A stretch of DNA of 64,000 nt from Flavobacterium hungaricum (GTDB taxonomy: Bacteria > Bacteroidota > Bacteroidia > Flavobacteriales > Flavobacteriaceae). Below, in pieces: positions 49,863 through 58,956 of the stretch. The notes beneath the pieces are model-generated. The model made no database searches. It worked only from the letters and a program-made list of their open reading frames with translations, and was not told the DNA's origin. How positions within the stretch are numbered: the stretch's first letter is position 1; each line of letters starts with the position of its first letter. The stretch covers positions 1 to 64,000 of the forward strand of contig NZ_PRDM01000006.1 of the NCBI RefSeq assembly GCF_015182285.1, read 5' to 3'. A program made the translations under genes and the position numbers.

Positions 49863-50441
49863 TTACTCTAGTTGAGGAATCATGTTCCAAATGTCAATTT
49901 CAAATTCTTCTTGAATTGCTCTTAAATATTTCAAAGATTCTATTTCATTTTCTATTTTCTCAGTAAAATAAACAAAAGCAGAAACTTCTTTTTCGGAGAT
50001 TCTTTCCTTTCTTCTTTGAATAAACCGCTTTCTGTTTTTTACAAAAATTTCATCATTTAAATTCAAAAGATCAATTAAGTTTTTTGCTTCAATATCCTTA
50101 GGGTCATGAAGGAAATAACCATCAGAATAAATTAATCTTGTTTCAAAATTTTCATCAGATGGATAAAGTATGGGTTCAATCCAAGCAGTTCTTTTAAGAT
50201 TATTTGGTTTGTGCTTTACCATAAACCAATTTTGATAAGAATCAGTTTCTAAATATTTTAAATTCGGATTAAAATGTTCTATGTCAACAGCATCATTACA
50301 TCCTATATATTCTTCAGTGTAGGCACAAAAATTTTTCTGTTCTTTTAAAAGAATAGAAGACAGCTTTTTATTATCACCTTTTTTGTAAATTATTTTTTGG
50401 ATAATGATTTCAGAAGTAGGATTTTTAAAAACTCTTTTCAT
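49863..50441 (-). CDS. HNH endonuclease-like protein (PtuB-like, Septu-type defence)
   Basis: A 192-residue protein. The HNH-type core lies near the N-terminus: FCAYTEEYIGCNDAVDIEHFNPN (Cys39, Cys48 with EHFNP, His56) followed by NWFMVKHKPNNLKRTAWIEPILYP. This is the layout of the HNH proteins found with Septu systems and some retrons. The C-terminal half is helical. It follows the ATPase gene with a 2-bp gap and ends in front of purE. No reverse transcriptase or other defence gene is near. Together with the ATPase it forms a plausible PtuA/PtuB pair, in which the HNH is thought to cut nucleic acid on phage infection. Confidence 0.75.
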   Translation of the reverse strand: MKRVFKNPTSEIIIQKIIYKKGDNKKLSSILLKEQKNFCAYTEEYIGCNDAVDIEHFNPNLKYLETDSYQNWFMVKHKPNNLKRTAWIEPILYPSDENFETRLIYSDGYFLHDPKDIEAKNLIDLLNLNDEIFVKNRKRFIQRRKERISEKEVSAFVYFTEKIENEIESLKYLRAIQEEFEIDIWNMIPQLE

Positions 50442-50443
50442 AA

Positions 50444-51736
50444 TTAGAAATTGTATTCTTCACCTAACTTTTCCAATTGCTCTGAAATTTCTTCTTTCTT
50501 TTTAGGATCGGTTTCAAAATGTATTTTTTGTTTTAAATCTAAATATTCTTGATGTTTTTGTTGTCCGTATTTGTTAATATAATTGATTCCAAAATCATTA
50601 TAAAGCATATCATTTGGATCATCACCAATTGGAGAAGTTCCTCTTCTCACAGCGACTTTTCCTTCTTCATCAAAATATAAAATAAATCGTTCGTCTGGTT
50701 CAAATGAAGCTGCAATAAAAGGAGAATGGGTGGCAACTATAAATTGTGCTTCTGGAGCAAGTTTTTGATAATAATCTATTAAATCCATTTGCATGTCTGG
50801 ATATAATGAACGTTCAGGTTCATCAATTAAAATAATAGAGTTTTTGGTATTTAGTTTAAATAATGGCAAGAATGATAATAATAATCCTTTTGTACCTGTG
50901 CTGGTATTTTGTATTGGAATTATTTCATCATTTCTTTTATTCTTAATAGGAATTGAATATTCAGTATTAATTAGATCTACTTCTAGATTTAATTTTTCTA
51001 ATATTGGATTTAATTTTTCTGCAAAGATTTCTAAGTGATTTGGATTGTTTTTTTGCCATTTTAAAAATTCATTATTTAACTTTTGTGCATCAGCAATAAA
51101 ACCTTTATGTAATAACTCAGAAACTTTCTGAGTGAAATTTTTACGGTAACTTAATATTTCATTTAGGAGAAATAGCCAAACTTCATCATTAACACTATCA
51201 GTGAATTGTAATCCAAAATTGTCCTTTTGAGTGAAATTTTTTTCTATATCTTTAAGTTCAGAATTATGTTTTTCAATTAGATCTATTGGGTTTTTAGAAA
51301 AAATATCAATGTTTCTGTCAGAAATAAGATTGGCCTTAAAGTAAAGAGGATCTACTTTATATTGAAAAGGAATTAAAGAAGTTACCTGTCCTCCATTATT
51401 GTAATCCTCCTTATAACTACGATTTTTAAAGTAAATTTCTTGATTCCTTAGATGGAATATTTCATCATCAAATAAAAAAACAATTTCATTATTTTTTTTT
51501 TGTATAGAATTTTTAAGTGCAAATAAAGAATGACCATTTACTATTTCTAGATCTAAAATGTTTGTGATGTATTCATAAATTAGCTCCAATAAGCCAGTCT
51601 TCCCAGTAGCACTTTGTCCAATAAAACATATTTTATCCAAAGGCTCACCTTTACGTTCGCCACTTTGATAAGTAAAATCAAAATCTAGATTTTCTAAATG
51701 TCTAAATTGATCGATATGTAATTTTGAAATTTTCAT
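50444..51736 (-). CDS. AAA-type ATPase (PtuA-like, Septu-type defence)
   Basis: A 430-residue SMC/ABC-like ATPase of the AAA_21 kind. It opens KISKLHIDQFRHLENLDFDF. Walker A is GQSATGKT (residues 40-47). Walker B is SIILIDEPERSLYPD (about 300-315), and the switch histidine lies in QFIVATHSPFIAASF (about 335). A helical insert of about 200 residues separates the two halves. The C-terminal tail is helical and charged. Full-length with an ATG start. It lies directly upstream of the HNH gene in a two-gene unit placed between purK and purE. The coding sequence looks more AT-rich than purK, suggesting acquired DNA. Confidence 0.78.
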   Translation of the reverse strand: MKISKLHIDQFRHLENLDFDFTYQSGERKGEPLDKICFIGQSATGKTGLLELIYEYITNILDLEIVNGHSLFALKNSIQKKNNEIVFLFDDEIFHLRNQEIYFKNRSYKEDYNNGGQVTSLIPFQYKVDPLYFKANLISDRNIDIFSKNPIDLIEKHNSELKDIEKNFTQKDNFGLQFTDSVNDEVWLFLLNEILSYRKNFTQKVSELLHKGFIADAQKLNNEFLKWQKNNPNHLEIFAEKLNPILEKLNLEVDLINTEYSIPIKNKRNDEIIPIQNTSTGTKGLLLSFLPLFKLNTKNSIILIDEPERSLYPDMQMDLIDYYQKLAPEAQFIVATHSPFIAASFEPDERFILYFDEEGKVAVRRGTSPIGDDPNDMLYNDFGINYINKYGQQKHQEYLDLKQKIHFETDPKKKEEISEQLEKLGEEYNF

Positions 51737-51817
51737 TTATTGAGTTTTTACAAAGCTAATTAAAAAATGATTGTTATTAGAAACTGTAAACAGCGACTAA
51801 AATCTGATCATTATACT

Positions 51818-52975
51818 TTACTGACCGCTGATCACTTTAATAGTATTCTTAACCTGTTCTGCAATTCGTCTTGCTTCTTGCATGTCTTCGTTTGCGATAG
51901 TAACGTGGCCCATTTTTCTGAAAGGGCGAGTCTGTTTTTTGCCATAAATATGTGGTGTAACGCCATCCCATCCTAAGATCGTTTCGATATTTTCGTAAAC
52001 TACATCTCCAGAAAAACCTTCGGCACCTACTAAATTTACCATAACTCCGGCAACTTTACTGTCGGTGTTTCCTAAAGGAAGATCTAAAATAGCGCGTAAA
52101 TGATTTTCGAATTGAGAAGTATAACTGGCTTCAATTGAATAATGTCCAGAATTGTGCGGACGTGGTGCTACTTCGTTTACCAAAATTTCGTCGTCTGCAG
52201 TTTGGAACATTTCTACTGCCAAAAGTCCCACGTGATTGAATCTTTCAGAAACATTCAAAGCAATTGCTCTGGCTTTTTCTGCTACTTTTTCGTCAATTCT
52301 TGCAGGGCATATTACATATTCAACTTGATTGGCTTCTGGATGAAATTCCATTTCGACAACCGGATACGTTTTTATTTCTCCAGACGGATTTCTGCAGACA
52401 ATTACTGCCAATTCGTTTTTAAACGGAACCATCGTTTCGGCAATACATTCTACATTTGGAAGATCATCCATATCAGAGATTTGACGAATTACTTTTACGC
52501 CGTTTCCGTCGTAGCCAAATTCGGTGCATTTCCAAACAAACGGAATGATGATTTCGTTGTTTCCAACTGATTTTTGTAAATGTTCCGGACTCTCAAATCT
52601 CAAGAAAGCAGCAGTTGGAATATTATTTTCGGTATAAAATTGTTTTTGAATGCCTTTGTTCTGAATTCCTTTTAAGGTTTTTGGGGACGGATATACTTTT
52701 ACACCTTCGTTCTCTAACTGTGTCAAAGCTTCAAGATTCACCAATTCTATTTCGAAAGTTAAAACATCAACTTGTTTACCAAAATTATAAACTGTTTCAT
52801 AATCCATTAAATCGCCTTTGAAGAATTTGTTGCAGGCAATTTTACTTGGTGCTTCATCGCTGGGGTCTAAAACGTAGGTTTGAATGTCAAATTTGCGTGT
52901 ATCGAACAAAAGCATTTTACCTAATTGTCCGCCGCCTAATATTCCCAATTTAAAATCAGAAGAAAAATAATTCAT
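51818..52975 (-). CDS. purK: N5-carboxyaminoimidazole ribonucleotide synthase
   Basis: A 385-residue ATP-grasp enzyme that makes N5-CAIR from AIR, bicarbonate and ATP. The N-terminus LGILGGGQLGKMLLFDTRKF is the family opening. The ATP-grasp region includes FVWKCTEFGYDGNGVKV and AEMVPFKNELAVIVCR-like sequence. NEVAPRPHNSGHYSIEA and QFENHLRAILDLPLG are the PurK C-terminal motif. The next purine gene, purE, comes only after the ATPase/HNH insertion. Confidence 0.95.
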   Translation of the reverse strand: MNYFSSDFKLGILGGGQLGKMLLFDTRKFDIQTYVLDPSDEAPSKIACNKFFKGDLMDYETVYNFGKQVDVLTFEIELVNLEALTQLENEGVKVYPSPKTLKGIQNKGIQKQFYTENNIPTAAFLRFESPEHLQKSVGNNEIIIPFVWKCTEFGYDGNGVKVIRQISDMDDLPNVECIAETMVPFKNELAVIVCRNPSGEIKTYPVVEMEFHPEANQVEYVICPARIDEKVAEKARAIALNVSERFNHVGLLAVEMFQTADDEILVNEVAPRPHNSGHYSIEASYTSQFENHLRAILDLPLGNTDSKVAGVMVNLVGAEGFSGDVVYENIETILGWDGVTPHIYGKKQTRPFRKMGHVTIANEDMQEARRIAEQVKNTIKVISGQ

Positions 52976-53024
52976 TTTGTGTTGTGTTTTTGCAAAGATA
53001 CTTTTTAATTTTTTTTTGCCGCGA

Positions 53025-53213
53025 ATTTTTTATGGGTTCAGTTTTTTTGCTGCGAATAGCACTAATTAGCACGAATTTTTTAAACTTTTGGTGCAGATTA
53101 AAAATATTAGAATGATTTTTTATTTGCCGCGAATTGCACGAATCAGCACGAATTATTTTAGAAAATGAGTTAAATAAAAATTTGTGGAAATTTGTGTAAT
53201 TCGTGGCGACTCA
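53025..53213. repeat. Inverted repeat of GCACGAATT words
   Basis: Between purK and the HEAT-like gene. GCCGCGAATTTTTTATGGG, GCACGAATTTTTTAAAC and GCCGCGAATTGCACGAATC on one side are mirrored by GTGTAATTCGTGGCGACTC on the other, with AAATTTGTG words between. Confidence 0.6.
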
Positions 53214-53215
53214 AA

Positions 53216-53767
53216 TTATTTTATTTTCTTCAAAACCTCTTTGGCAACTGCTTTATAGGCTGCAGAATGATCTCCGAAATCTTTGTCGATAATTACTTTG
53301 AGTTCGGGATGTATCCAATCGTAATAATTTCCCAAAACATATAGCGTTCGTATAGAATAGGCTTTTGTGGCCACTTTTACATCTGTAATCAGCCAGTCGA
53401 AAGAAGCTTCTATACAATCCTGCAGATTTTCTTCAGAAAGTTTAATGCAGTTTTCACTTTTCTTGTAATGCGATTTTACTAAAAGCTGTACCACTTTTGC
53501 AATGGGACGAAGCGAACTTTCGTCTTTTAAAACCTTCAGATTCGAACAGAAAAAATCCAAATGCGGCTGGAGCCAAAGCAATTCTTCATACGAGACAAAT
53601 TCTAGGATCCAGCAGGCTTTATGATTGTTTTTGTCTTCTGGCGAAAAACAAATTGAAACCAGTTCTGCGAAAAGCAGCGGATTTTCTAAAATATCCTGCG
53701 CCGCTTTAAGCCGGTTTTCTCGGTAAGCGTTGACATAATCCAGTTTCGATTGGAGTTCAGAAAACAT
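53216..53767 (-). CDS. All-helical (HEAT-like) protein of unknown function
   Basis: A 183-residue soluble protein that is predicted all-helical by eye, with paired helices such as LLWLQPHLDFFCSNL, LRPIAKVVQLLVKSH and CIEASFDWLITDVKVATKAYSIRTLYVLGNYYDWIHPELKVII, resembling HEAT/ARM repeats. It lies downstream of a purine gene, but nothing in it matches adenylosuccinate lyase, a name sometimes attached to such small proteins in related genomes. Function unknown. Confidence 0.6.
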   Translation of the reverse strand: MFSELQSKLDYVNAYRENRLKAAQDILENPLLFAELVSICFSPEDKNNHKACWILEFVSYEELLWLQPHLDFFCSNLKVLKDESSLRPIAKVVQLLVKSHYKKSENCIKLSEENLQDCIEASFDWLITDVKVATKAYSIRTLYVLGNYYDWIHPELKVIIDKDFGDHSAAYKAVAKEVLKKIK

Positions 53768-53792
53768 TTTATATTAATTTGGGATTTTAGAG

Positions 53793-55895
53793 CTAAAATA
53801 AATAATTTAAAGAGACAATTCCGTAATAGTTTATGGGTAAGCCGGGATAATAATATCTGGGCTGTGCGGTGCCAACAGCGGCAGCATTAGTCAAAATCAT
53901 TGAGGCATATTTTTCGTTCATTACATTATTTATGCCAGCATCTAAGCGTGCTTTTAATCCCGATAAAATTTCAAATTGATAACCTGTTTTTAAATTCAAA
54001 AGGGCATACGAATCAGAAAAAGCAGTATTAGCATCGTTTAATGGTATTTTATCTGTGAATTGAAAATCGGCCGCAATATAAAATCCAGAATTTGTATTTA
54101 AATTAAAACCTGCACTTGCTGTATTGGCAGGAACTCCTGTTAGTTTATTTCCCGAAAAATTATTTCCGTTATTATCGAATTCTTTAAATTCATAATTTCC
54201 AATTGAAGCCGCAGCGTACGAATTTAAATTTAAAAAGGAATTAATGGACCAATTGTGTTTAAGGGAAATTTCTATTCCTTCATGAAAAGTCCTGCCTGCA
54301 TTTACTCCTTCGTATTGATCATCGCCTATTCTTTTGGCAACCAATAAATCTTTTATTTCCATTCTAAAAACGGCAATTTCAGTATACAATTTTTTATTGA
54401 AAAAATGAAGTTTACCGCCCAGCTCAAAATTATAACCCGTTTCTGGTTTGATGTTTGGGTTAATGTTTCCGGAGCTTGTCAAAGTTTCTTCGGTTGCGGG
54501 AAGAGAAAAACCACGGCTTATAGAAAAATAAAAGGTTCGAACTTCGTTGGGTTTGTATAAAACAGAAAGCTGTGGTGAAAAAATTCCATCGTAACTATAA
54601 TTTTCCTTCGGATCATTCGCAGAAGCGGCAAAAACATTCTGAAGTTCGAATTTGGTTTTGTTATAATTTAATCCTGCTTGAACTTCAAATTGATCTGTCA
54701 GCAAAGTTCTAATTTGAGAAAAGATATTATAAAAATGTCTTTTTTGATCTGAGGCCGTTAGCGGATCGCCTTGTAAACTTCCGTTTCCATTATTTTGTTG
54801 ATAGAGATTTTCGAAAGTATTACCGCTGTAATTATCTCTGAAATATTCAATTCCTCCAATAAATTGATTTTTGATTTTTCCGATTGTAAAATCTCCCGAA
54901 AATTGAGTTCTCAAGCCTGAGGCAAAAGTGTATTGGCGCAAGATATCAAAAGGACGCGGCTCGTTACTGTCTTTGTAATTAATAAAAACCGAAGTCGAAT
55001 TGTTTAGATGCTCATTAATCTTAAAATCATAAGCCAATCCCGCCAAAGTCGATTTGTATTCTTTAAATCCTTTTGAGGCGACCCAAGTCGGTGCACCCAA
55101 CTGCGGATTATTTTCAAAAGTGGTTTTGTTAATTGAGCTCGGTATGTAAGCTTTTAAATAGGTATAATTTGAAATATAAGTTAGTTTGCTTTTTTCTTTT
55201 CGAAATAATTCTCCCGAAAGCGTAATCCCTTCTCGATTATAAGCGCTGTTTTCGCGCCAGCCATCTGTTTTGAGATTGTGATAATTTAGATTTAAAGACG
55301 CATTTTTTTGATTCAAATCAAAACTGACTCTATTCTTTAATAATCCGAAAGAACCAAAAACAGAACTTACTTCGGTTTGATAGCGGGCTGTTTGCAGCGA
55401 TTGGGGAGAAATCAAAATAGCACCGCCCAATCCCGCGCCGTAAATGCTGGAAAGCGGCCCTTTTATCACTTCAAGCTGTTTTATATTTTGCAAATCAATA
55501 TCGTCAATAACCGTTTCGCTGTTTCCAGAAGTGAGTGGAATACTTCCGTAAAAAGCTCTGATTTTATTGGTTCCATAGGGTGTTCGGGCGCCAATACCTC
55601 GAATCGAAATTCGGGTTGTAGTAATATTAGACGACTGCATAAAAACTCCAGGAATCGTATTGATGACGTTGCTGATGTCGGTTGTATTATTTTGAAGTAA
55701 TTCTTTTTCGGATAGAATACCAATTGAAGCTGGACTGTTTTGTAAATCACGATTGATATGAAGCGGACTTATTAAAACTTCATTTAGTTTTTGGGTCTTT
55801 ACAGAATCAATACTTTTAACTTCTTTTTCCTGTGCCAAAATGTTTTTAGAAATAAAAAGAATAAAGAAAAGAAGAAGGTATTTTTTGGAGGGCAT
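53793..55895 (-). CDS. TonB-dependent outer-membrane receptor
   Basis: A 700-residue receptor. The frame is open to 55931, but ATG at 55895 gives the normal signal peptide (MPSKKYLLLFFILFISKNILAQ). The plug domain follows: NEVLISPLHINRDLQNSPASIGILSEKEL (TonB-box-like region just before), NNTTDISNVINTIPGVFMQSS and IRGIGARTPYGTNKIRAFYGSIPLTSG, with IEVIKGPLSSIYGAG-type sequence. A 22-strand-barrel-like body ends in an aromatic terminus (LNYLF). It has no carboxypeptidase-like N-terminal extension, so it is of the classic siderophore/vitamin type and not SusC-like. Substrate unknown. Confidence 0.93.
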   Translation of the reverse strand: MPSKKYLLLFFILFISKNILAQEKEVKSIDSVKTQKLNEVLISPLHINRDLQNSPASIGILSEKELLQNNTTDISNVINTIPGVFMQSSNITTTRISIRGIGARTPYGTNKIRAFYGSIPLTSGNSETVIDDIDLQNIKQLEVIKGPLSSIYGAGLGGAILISPQSLQTARYQTEVSSVFGSFGLLKNRVSFDLNQKNASLNLNYHNLKTDGWRENSAYNREGITLSGELFRKEKSKLTYISNYTYLKAYIPSSINKTTFENNPQLGAPTWVASKGFKEYKSTLAGLAYDFKINEHLNNSTSVFINYKDSNEPRPFDILRQYTFASGLRTQFSGDFTIGKIKNQFIGGIEYFRDNYSGNTFENLYQQNNGNGSLQGDPLTASDQKRHFYNIFSQIRTLLTDQFEVQAGLNYNKTKFELQNVFAASANDPKENYSYDGIFSPQLSVLYKPNEVRTFYFSISRGFSLPATEETLTSSGNINPNIKPETGYNFELGGKLHFFNKKLYTEIAVFRMEIKDLLVAKRIGDDQYEGVNAGRTFHEGIEISLKHNWSINSFLNLNSYAAASIGNYEFKEFDNNGNNFSGNKLTGVPANTASAGFNLNTNSGFYIAADFQFTDKIPLNDANTAFSDSYALLNLKTGYQFEILSGLKARLDAGINNVMNEKYASMILTNAAAVGTAQPRYYYPGLPINYYGIVSLNYLF

Positions 55896-55926
55896 AAATG
55901 GCTGGGTTAAAAATGCAGTTTTATTT

Positions 55927-56059
55927 AACACATAGAAACATAGGTTTCATTGAGGCAAAAAAGGCGTTTCACTTTTCCTAAAGTCACATAGCTATGTGTG
56001 AAAATGAGTTTTCTTTTTAATCTTAATCTAAGAAACAAAAATCTATGTCTCTATGTGTT
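55927..56059. repeat. Inverted repeat of CACATAG words
   Basis: AACACATAGAAACATAG (55927-55943) is mirrored with one mismatch by CTATGTCTCTATGTGTT (56043-56059). The perfect palindrome CACATAGCTATGTG lies between them (near 55985-55998). It overlaps the upstream region of the TonB-dependent receptor. Confidence 0.7.
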
Positions 56060-56071
56060 TAATTTTTATAG

Positions 56072-56102
56072 TTTGGAATTTGGAATTTGGAATTTGGAAT
56101 TT
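56072..56102. repeat. Short tandem repeat of TTTGGAA
   Basis: Four consecutive seven-base units of TTTGGAA plus a partial unit. It is part of the ATTCCAA word family seen at 23608, 24301 and 26815. Confidence 0.85.
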
Positions 56103-56118
56103 CTATTTTTAAAAAACT

Positions 56119-57393
56119 TTATTTATTCGCAGTCACTTTCCAAATCGTATTACTGCTGTCATCATTTACCAAAAGCGATCCGTCATTCATAACCGTAACC
56201 GCAACCGGACGCCCATAAACTTCTGCTTTATTTTGATCTGAAATAAAACCAGTTAAAAAATCCTCTGGTTTTCCTGAAGGTTTTCCATCTTTAAACGGAA
56301 CAAAAAGAACTTTATAACCAGAAATATTTGCGCGGTTCCAAGAACCATGCTGTCCTACAAAAGCACCGTTTTTGTATTTTGCGGGAAATTTATCTTTAGT
56401 ATAAAATGCCAGACCCAAAGAAGCCGTGTGTGCCCCAACCGGAACATCCGGAACAATTGCTTTTTCGACTAAATCTTTTCTTTCGCCTTTCATTCTTGGA
56501 TCAGGAATATTTCCAAAATAAGAATAAGGCCATCCGTAGAAACCATCTTTTTTTACACTCGTAATATAATCAGGAACCAAATCGTCGCCAAGTTCATCGC
56601 GTTCATTAACTGCCGTCCACAATTCTTTGGTAACAGGATTCCAATCCATTCCAACAGGATTTCTTAAACCCGAAGCATAGATTTTTTCGCCTGTTCCGTC
56701 AGGATTGATTTCGAGAATTCCGGCACGACGCACTTCTTTGTCCACACCATGTTCGGCATTATTACTTCCAGATCCCACAGAAACATAAATTTTGCTTCCG
56801 TCAGGACTTGCCAGTAAATTTCGTGTCCAGTGATTGTTGTAGCCTCCAGCAGGAAGTTCCAATATTTTTTCGCCTTTAGTTTCCAGTTTCAGCGGATTGT
56901 TTTTATAAGGATAACGGTATAATCCGTCGGTATTGGCGATGTAGAAAAAGTCTTTTAAAACCAGCATTCCAAAAGGTTTATTCAAATCTTTAATAAAAAC
57001 TTCACGAGTTTCAAATTTCCCGTCTTTGTCTTTATCGCGCAAAACCGTAATCTGGTTTTTGCTGGCACGCGTACCGCTTTCTACCACAAAAATATCTTGG
57101 TTTGGAGCAATGTAAGTCCAGCGTGGATTCTCAAAACCGTCTCCAAATTTAGTCACCTTAAAACCTTCAGGCGCTTTTGGTGTAATTCCGTTTGGCCATC
57201 CTACAACTTTACTATTATTCGTTTTAGATTCTGTTGCATAGGGCGGCGGGAGTGTAATATCGCCGATGGCAGTTTTTACAGTATTTCCTGGTTGTTTTGC
57301 CAAAGCTTCTTTTTCTTCTTTTTTTACCTGTCCGTTACAGGCAGAAAATAATATTAGTAGAAACAGAGAAAGTATTGGAGTGGTATTTTTCAT
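56119..57393 (-). CDS. PQQ-dependent sugar (sorbosone) dehydrogenase-like lipoprotein
   Basis: A 424-residue protein from ATG 57393. A frame extension to 57426 adds a poor hydrophobic head. The lipobox is SLFLLILFSACNGQ. The beta-propeller family motifs are GFKVTKFGDGFENPRWTYIAPNQDIFVVESGTRAS, NNHWTRNLLASPDGSKIYVSVGSGSN and GLRNPVGMDWNPVTKELWTAVNERDELGDDLVPDY, as in glucose/sorbosone dehydrogenases. HGSWNR is a further family motif. It probably oxidises sugars in the periplasm. The PQQ-binding details are not resolvable by eye. Confidence 0.85.
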   Translation of the reverse strand: MKNTTPILSLFLLILFSACNGQVKKEEKEALAKQPGNTVKTAIGDITLPPPYATESKTNNSKVVGWPNGITPKAPEGFKVTKFGDGFENPRWTYIAPNQDIFVVESGTRASKNQITVLRDKDKDGKFETREVFIKDLNKPFGMLVLKDFFYIANTDGLYRYPYKNNPLKLETKGEKILELPAGGYNNHWTRNLLASPDGSKIYVSVGSGSNNAEHGVDKEVRRAGILEINPDGTGEKIYASGLRNPVGMDWNPVTKELWTAVNERDELGDDLVPDYITSVKKDGFYGWPYSYFGNIPDPRMKGERKDLVEKAIVPDVPVGAHTASLGLAFYTKDKFPAKYKNGAFVGQHGSWNRANISGYKVLFVPFKDGKPSGKPEDFLTGFISDQNKAEVYGRPVAVTVMNDGSLLVNDDSSNTIWKVTANK

Positions 57394-57544
57394 TTTAGTT
57401 ATAGTTAAGAATTTTACTAACAACAATTTAAGAATTATAAAACAGCTTGAAATAAATTTTTGTAAATATTAACCGATGTTTAACATTTCTAAAAAATTGT
57501 GTGCTGTCCTTATTTTTGATCATTACAATTAAGTTGTAATTCTG

Positions 57545-57552
57545 TATCTTTG
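57545..57552 (+). promoter_or_regulatory. Predicted -7 element of the hpt transcript
   Basis: TATCTTTG matches TAnnTTTG 24 bp before the hpt start. No convincing -33 TTTG lies 19 bases upstream. Confidence 0.45.
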
Positions 57553-57576
57553 TCCATTATTTTAAAAAGAAAAATA

Positions 57577-58107
57577 ATGATACAACTTCACGATAAACAA
57601 TTTGTTCCGTTTATTTCGGCTAAAGAAATTGATTTTGCTTTAACTAAAATGGCAGCTCAGATAGAAGATGATTTTGGCGATGATACGCCAATTTTTATTG
57701 GAGTTTTAAATGGTGCTTTTATGGTCGTGTCCGATTTTCTAAAAAAATATAAAAAACCCTGCGAAGTGTCGTTCATCAAAATGGCCTCTTACGAAGGAAC
57801 AGAATCGACAGAATCTGTAAAACAATTAATCGGAATCAATCAAGATTTGACTGATAAAACCGTTATTATTATAGAAGATATTATCGATACCGGAAACACA
57901 ATCGAAGAACTAAAACATTTGTTTAAAGCACAAAATGTTAAGCATTTTAAAATTGCAACATTGTTCTTTAAGCCAGAAGCTTATAAAAAAGACATTAAAA
58001 TAGACTATGTCGGAATCAGGATTCCGAACAAATTTATTGTAGGTTACGGATTGGATTATGACGGACTTGGAAGAAACCTGACCGAAATCTATAAACTAGC
58101 AGAATAA
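57577..58107 (+). CDS. hpt: Hypoxanthine phosphoribosyltransferase
   Basis: A 176-residue purine salvage enzyme from ATG 57577. An upstream open frame to 57550 is not needed. The PRPP-binding motif is VIIIEDIIDTGNTIEEL (E-D-I-I-D-T-G-N-T), and GVLNGAFMVVSDFL is the flexible-loop region start. It converts hypoxanthine or guanine plus PRPP to IMP or GMP in the cytoplasm. adk follows at 58182 on the same strand, so two nucleotide genes are probably in one transcript. Confidence 0.93.
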   Translation: MIQLHDKQFVPFISAKEIDFALTKMAAQIEDDFGDDTPIFIGVLNGAFMVVSDFLKKYKKPCEVSFIKMASYEGTESTESVKQLIGINQDLTDKTVIIIEDIIDTGNTIEELKHLFKAQNVKHFKIATLFFKPEAYKKDIKIDYVGIRIPNKFIVGYGLDYDGLGRNLTEIYKLAE

Positions 58108-58181
58108 AAATTAAACAAAACACAACTATATATTCATTTTAAACTTCTTCGAAAAAAAAGAAGTCACAACTCAAACCTATT

Positions 58182-58754
58182 ATGATTAACATCGTTTTAT
58201 TTGGAAAGCCTGGAGCAGGAAAAGGAACTCAGGCAGAATTTTTAAAAGAGAAATACAATTTAACACACCTTTCAACCGGAGATATTTTTCGTTTCAATTT
58301 AAAAAACGATACTGAACTAGGAAAAAAAGCAAGAGTTTTTATGGACAACGGCGAACTAGTTCCATGCGAAGTAACAACGGCAATGTTAATTGATGAGGTA
58401 AAAAAACACCCTGATACTGCAGGATTCTTGTTCGACGGATATCCAAGAACATTAAACCAAGCAGAAGCTTTAGATGCATTTTTACCAACAATTGGGTCAA
58501 GCGTTACAGCAACTATTGCTTTAGAAGCAGATGACGAAATTTTGGTAAAACGTCTATTAGAAAGAGGAAAAACAAGCGGAAGAGCAGACGATCAAGACGA
58601 ATCAAAAATTCGTGTAAGATATCAGGAATACAACGAGAAAACAGCTCCATTGATTGGATATTATAAAGAACAAAATAAGTTTCATGCCGTAGACGGTATC
58701 GGAACTGTAGAACAAATTACACAAAGATTAACGTCAGTTATAGATAATTTGTAG
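58182..58754 (+). CDS. adk: Adenylate kinase
   Basis: A 190-residue nucleoside monophosphate kinase. The P-loop is GKPGAGKGTQ (residues 7-16). THLSTGDIFRFNL binds AMP. FLFDGYPRTLNQAEAL is the family signature. The short LID form RLLERGKTSGRADDQDESKIRVRYQEY shows no zinc-finger insertion, as in many Bacteroidota. It interconverts ATP, AMP and ADP and is essential. Confidence 0.96.
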   Translation: MINIVLFGKPGAGKGTQAEFLKEKYNLTHLSTGDIFRFNLKNDTELGKKARVFMDNGELVPCEVTTAMLIDEVKKHPDTAGFLFDGYPRTLNQAEALDAFLPTIGSSVTATIALEADDEILVKRLLERGKTSGRADDQDESKIRVRYQEYNEKTAPLIGYYKEQNKFHAVDGIGTVEQITQRLTSVIDNL

Positions 58755-58756
58755 AA

Positions 58757-58905
58757 GCTTATTCCAGCTGTACGTTTCAAGTCCTCGCTAAAAAAACTAT
58801 TTTTCTATACCATAAAACGAGCTTCCTCTGGTCGCTGTTTTCTGGCAAGAAAAATTAGTTTTTTTAGCTCCGGGCTTTTCACTTCCATCTGGGCTAAAAA
58901 TCAAG
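58757..58905. repeat. Intergenic inverted repeat / dispersed-repeat-like element
   Basis: GCTAAAAAAACTATTTTTC near 58788 is mirrored by GAAAAATTAGTTTTTTTAGC ending near 58868. The outer parts carry CAAGTCCTCGC and CCGGGCTTTTCACTTCCATC. It resembles a further flavobacterial dispersed repeat: GC-richer ends and an AT-rich stem. Confidence 0.55.
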
Positions 58906-58956
58906 ATTGCGAATTATTACATAACAAAAACTATTTTATAACGAACAAGCCACAAA

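Noticed and set aside
49863..51736. Retron defence system
   Set aside because: The ATPase and HNH partner resemble retron effectors, but no reverse transcriptase or msr-msd-like region is present, so a Septu-type pair fits better.
53216..53767. Adenylosuccinate lyase
   Set aside because: The protein is only 183 residues and lacks the fumarase/aspartase signature. Proximity to purK does not justify the name.
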